Of a DNA stretch of 42,675 bases, positions 41,725 through 42,675 are shown piece after piece. The notes beneath the pieces are model-generated. The model searched no databases. It saw nothing but the letters and a program-made list of their open reading frames with translations, and was not told the origin of the DNA. Every line of letters begins with the position of its first letter. Within the stretch, counting starts at the first letter, position 1. Source of the stretch: Reclinomonas americana ATCC 50394 (Eukaryota; Jakobida; Jakobea; Jakobida); NCBI GenBank assembly GCA_048213135.1, contig PS015077.1:114917-157591 (forward strand), in the 5' to 3' direction. The position numbers and the translations under genes are program-made.

Positions 41725-42675
41725 CCGCCGAGTCAATCGACACCACCTCCAGTTTGTCGGCCAAATGCTCAATGCCGGCCTGCACGTCGATGAGGATCTT
41801 GGTGACGCGCTCGTACTTCTTGCGGTTACGCTCGCACTTGGCCTTGGCGTCGCCAAGTGGTCCTCGAACTCGTCGACAATGCGACGCGAGACCAGCGTGC
41901 CGGTGCCCGAGTACTTGAGCTCCTCCAGGCGCTTCTTCAGCTCGTTGCGCTCCGACGACAGCACGTCGATCTTCTCCTGACCCTCGCGCACCAGCTGCTG
42001 CAGGTTGCGGTGCGTGTCCTCTTGTGTGAGGAACTTCTGGATGACCAGGTTCACGTCGCTGACACCAGTGGCGTCCTTGATGATGCGGAAAATGCGCTCG
42101 TGCTCCGCAATCTTCTCCTCGTACTCGCGCATCTCCTCCTCCTCCTTCTTGGCGCGCGCCTCTGCCGTCAGTCCGTCGTCGGGGCCCGCCTCCTCGGCGT
42201 GCTTCTGCGCCTCTTTTTGTGCACGCTCACGCTCCTCAATCTGTGCCGCGCAAGGCACAAGTGTCAATAAAACACGGACGGGAGGGAAAGCGGGAGAGGG
42301 AGGGAGGGAGAGAGGAACGCACCCTCTCAGCCATGCGTCGCGTGACTTCCTCGCGCTGCGCCAGCACTCTCCGCTTCTCCTCCAGCTCCTTGAGGCGCTG
42401 CTCGCGCTGCTCCTCCACAAAGCGCTTGAAATTGTTGAGCTCGGTGCGCGCCACATCTCGAGCATGCGCCGCATCGTGGCACATGGTGTCGAGCTCCTCG
42501 TGATCGTGCATCTTGGCCTTCAACGTGCGCTCAATCGCCGACAGCTGGTTATCAAAGCCCACGCGCTCCTCCTTCAGCCGCTTCACAATCTGCTCGTACG
42601 TCTTGCGAATCGACAGCGCCTCGTTGTGCTTGATGACGGCCTTCTCCAGTCGGTTCTCCAGCATGCGGATTTGCT
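41725..42675 (-). CDS. ODAD3: Outer-dynein-arm docking protein, ODAD3/CCDC151-like (partial, frameshifted)
   Basis: Long coiled coil matching the CCDC151/ODAD3 (Chlamydomonas ODA10-type) family, which helps attach outer dynein arms to axonemal doublets. Exon 42675-42323 reads MLENRLEKAVIKHNEAL, IRKTYEQIVKRLKEERVGF, DNQLSAIERTLKAKMHDHEE. Exon 42240 down to the gap reads IEERERAQKEAQKHAEEAG and VSDVNLVIQKFLTQEDTHRN. The intron between them starts GTGCGTTC. The gene is open at the window edge (5') and runs into the gap (3'). Near 41850-41860 the frame ending VDEFEDHL must shift by one base to continue DAKAKCERNRKKYERVTK and IEHLADKLEV. No splice site explains it, so an indel in the sequence is likely. 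Its presence indicates an organism with motile cilia. Confidence 0.8.

Noticed and set aside
42255-42275. AATAAA in the region near 42265 as a polyadenylation signal
   Set aside because: It lies inside an intron of the minus-strand coiled-coil gene, on the opposite strand, with no gene ending there.
40717-42474. 585-codon minus-strand open frame spanning a gap
   Set aside because: The N block joins unrelated parts. Only its upstream portion is the ODAD3-like gene; the rest is antisense to WD40 exons.

Overview
The window is nuclear DNA of a GC-rich, intron-dense, probably flagellated unicellular eukaryote. Most introns are roughly 55-110 nt and end in CAG or TAG, with CTGAC/CTAAC-like branch sites. 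Genes are tightly packed on both strands, and there are large extracellular modules (FN3, cadherin-like and IPT/TIG-like) and a ciliary outer-dynein-arm docking protein. I cannot name the lineage. The assembly has seven N gaps, several of them inside genes. All exon models below were built by eye from splice sites, reading phase and homology.

Layout: (1) 54-1434 (+), the end of a MEMO1 homologue, with a tetranucleotide microsatellite in one intron. It converges on a small unknown gene at 1956-2616 (-). The spacer between their stop codons is amplified about fourfold. (2) 2979-10401 (+), a long kelch / coiled-coil / protein-kinase-like / HECT-like fusion whose two enzymatic domains both lack their catalytic residues. 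It is divergent from the small gene across a region holding two perfect 18-nt palindromes. (3) 10687-12108 (+), a nucleoplasmin-like histone-chaperone-type protein with an acidic stretch and a Lys/Gln/Pro repeat tail. (4) 12359-15276 (-), an uncharacterised protein with a C-terminal divergent kinase-like domain, apparently sharing a short bidirectional promoter with (5) 15330-16469 (+), an intronless unknown gene. (6) 16723-35559 (+), a giant predicted type I membrane protein: signal peptide, prodomain-like region, subtilisin-like domain with all three triad residues replaced, jelly-roll-like region, cadherin-like domain, 19 modules of about 99 residues (nine nearly identical in DNA, introns included), FN3 domains, one transmembrane helix and a short tail. 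(7) 35657-41139 (+), starting 97 nt further on, a STAND/NACHT ATPase with winged-helix-like region, pentapeptide-type repeats and 14 WD40 repeats, an NLR-like layout. (8) 41725-42675 (-), part of an ODAD3/CCDC151-like outer-dynein-arm docking protein with an apparent frameshift.

The most unusual content is the concentration of apparently inactive enzyme domains (pseudokinase, pseudo-HECT, pseudo-subtilase), the cassette-built ectodomain made of phase 1-1 two-exon modules, and a recurring 5' splice site GTTGCGT alongside ordinary GTGAGT/GTGCGT sites. A large diversifiable surface protein next to an NLR-like ATPase suggests recognition or signalling, but that functional link is inference only.
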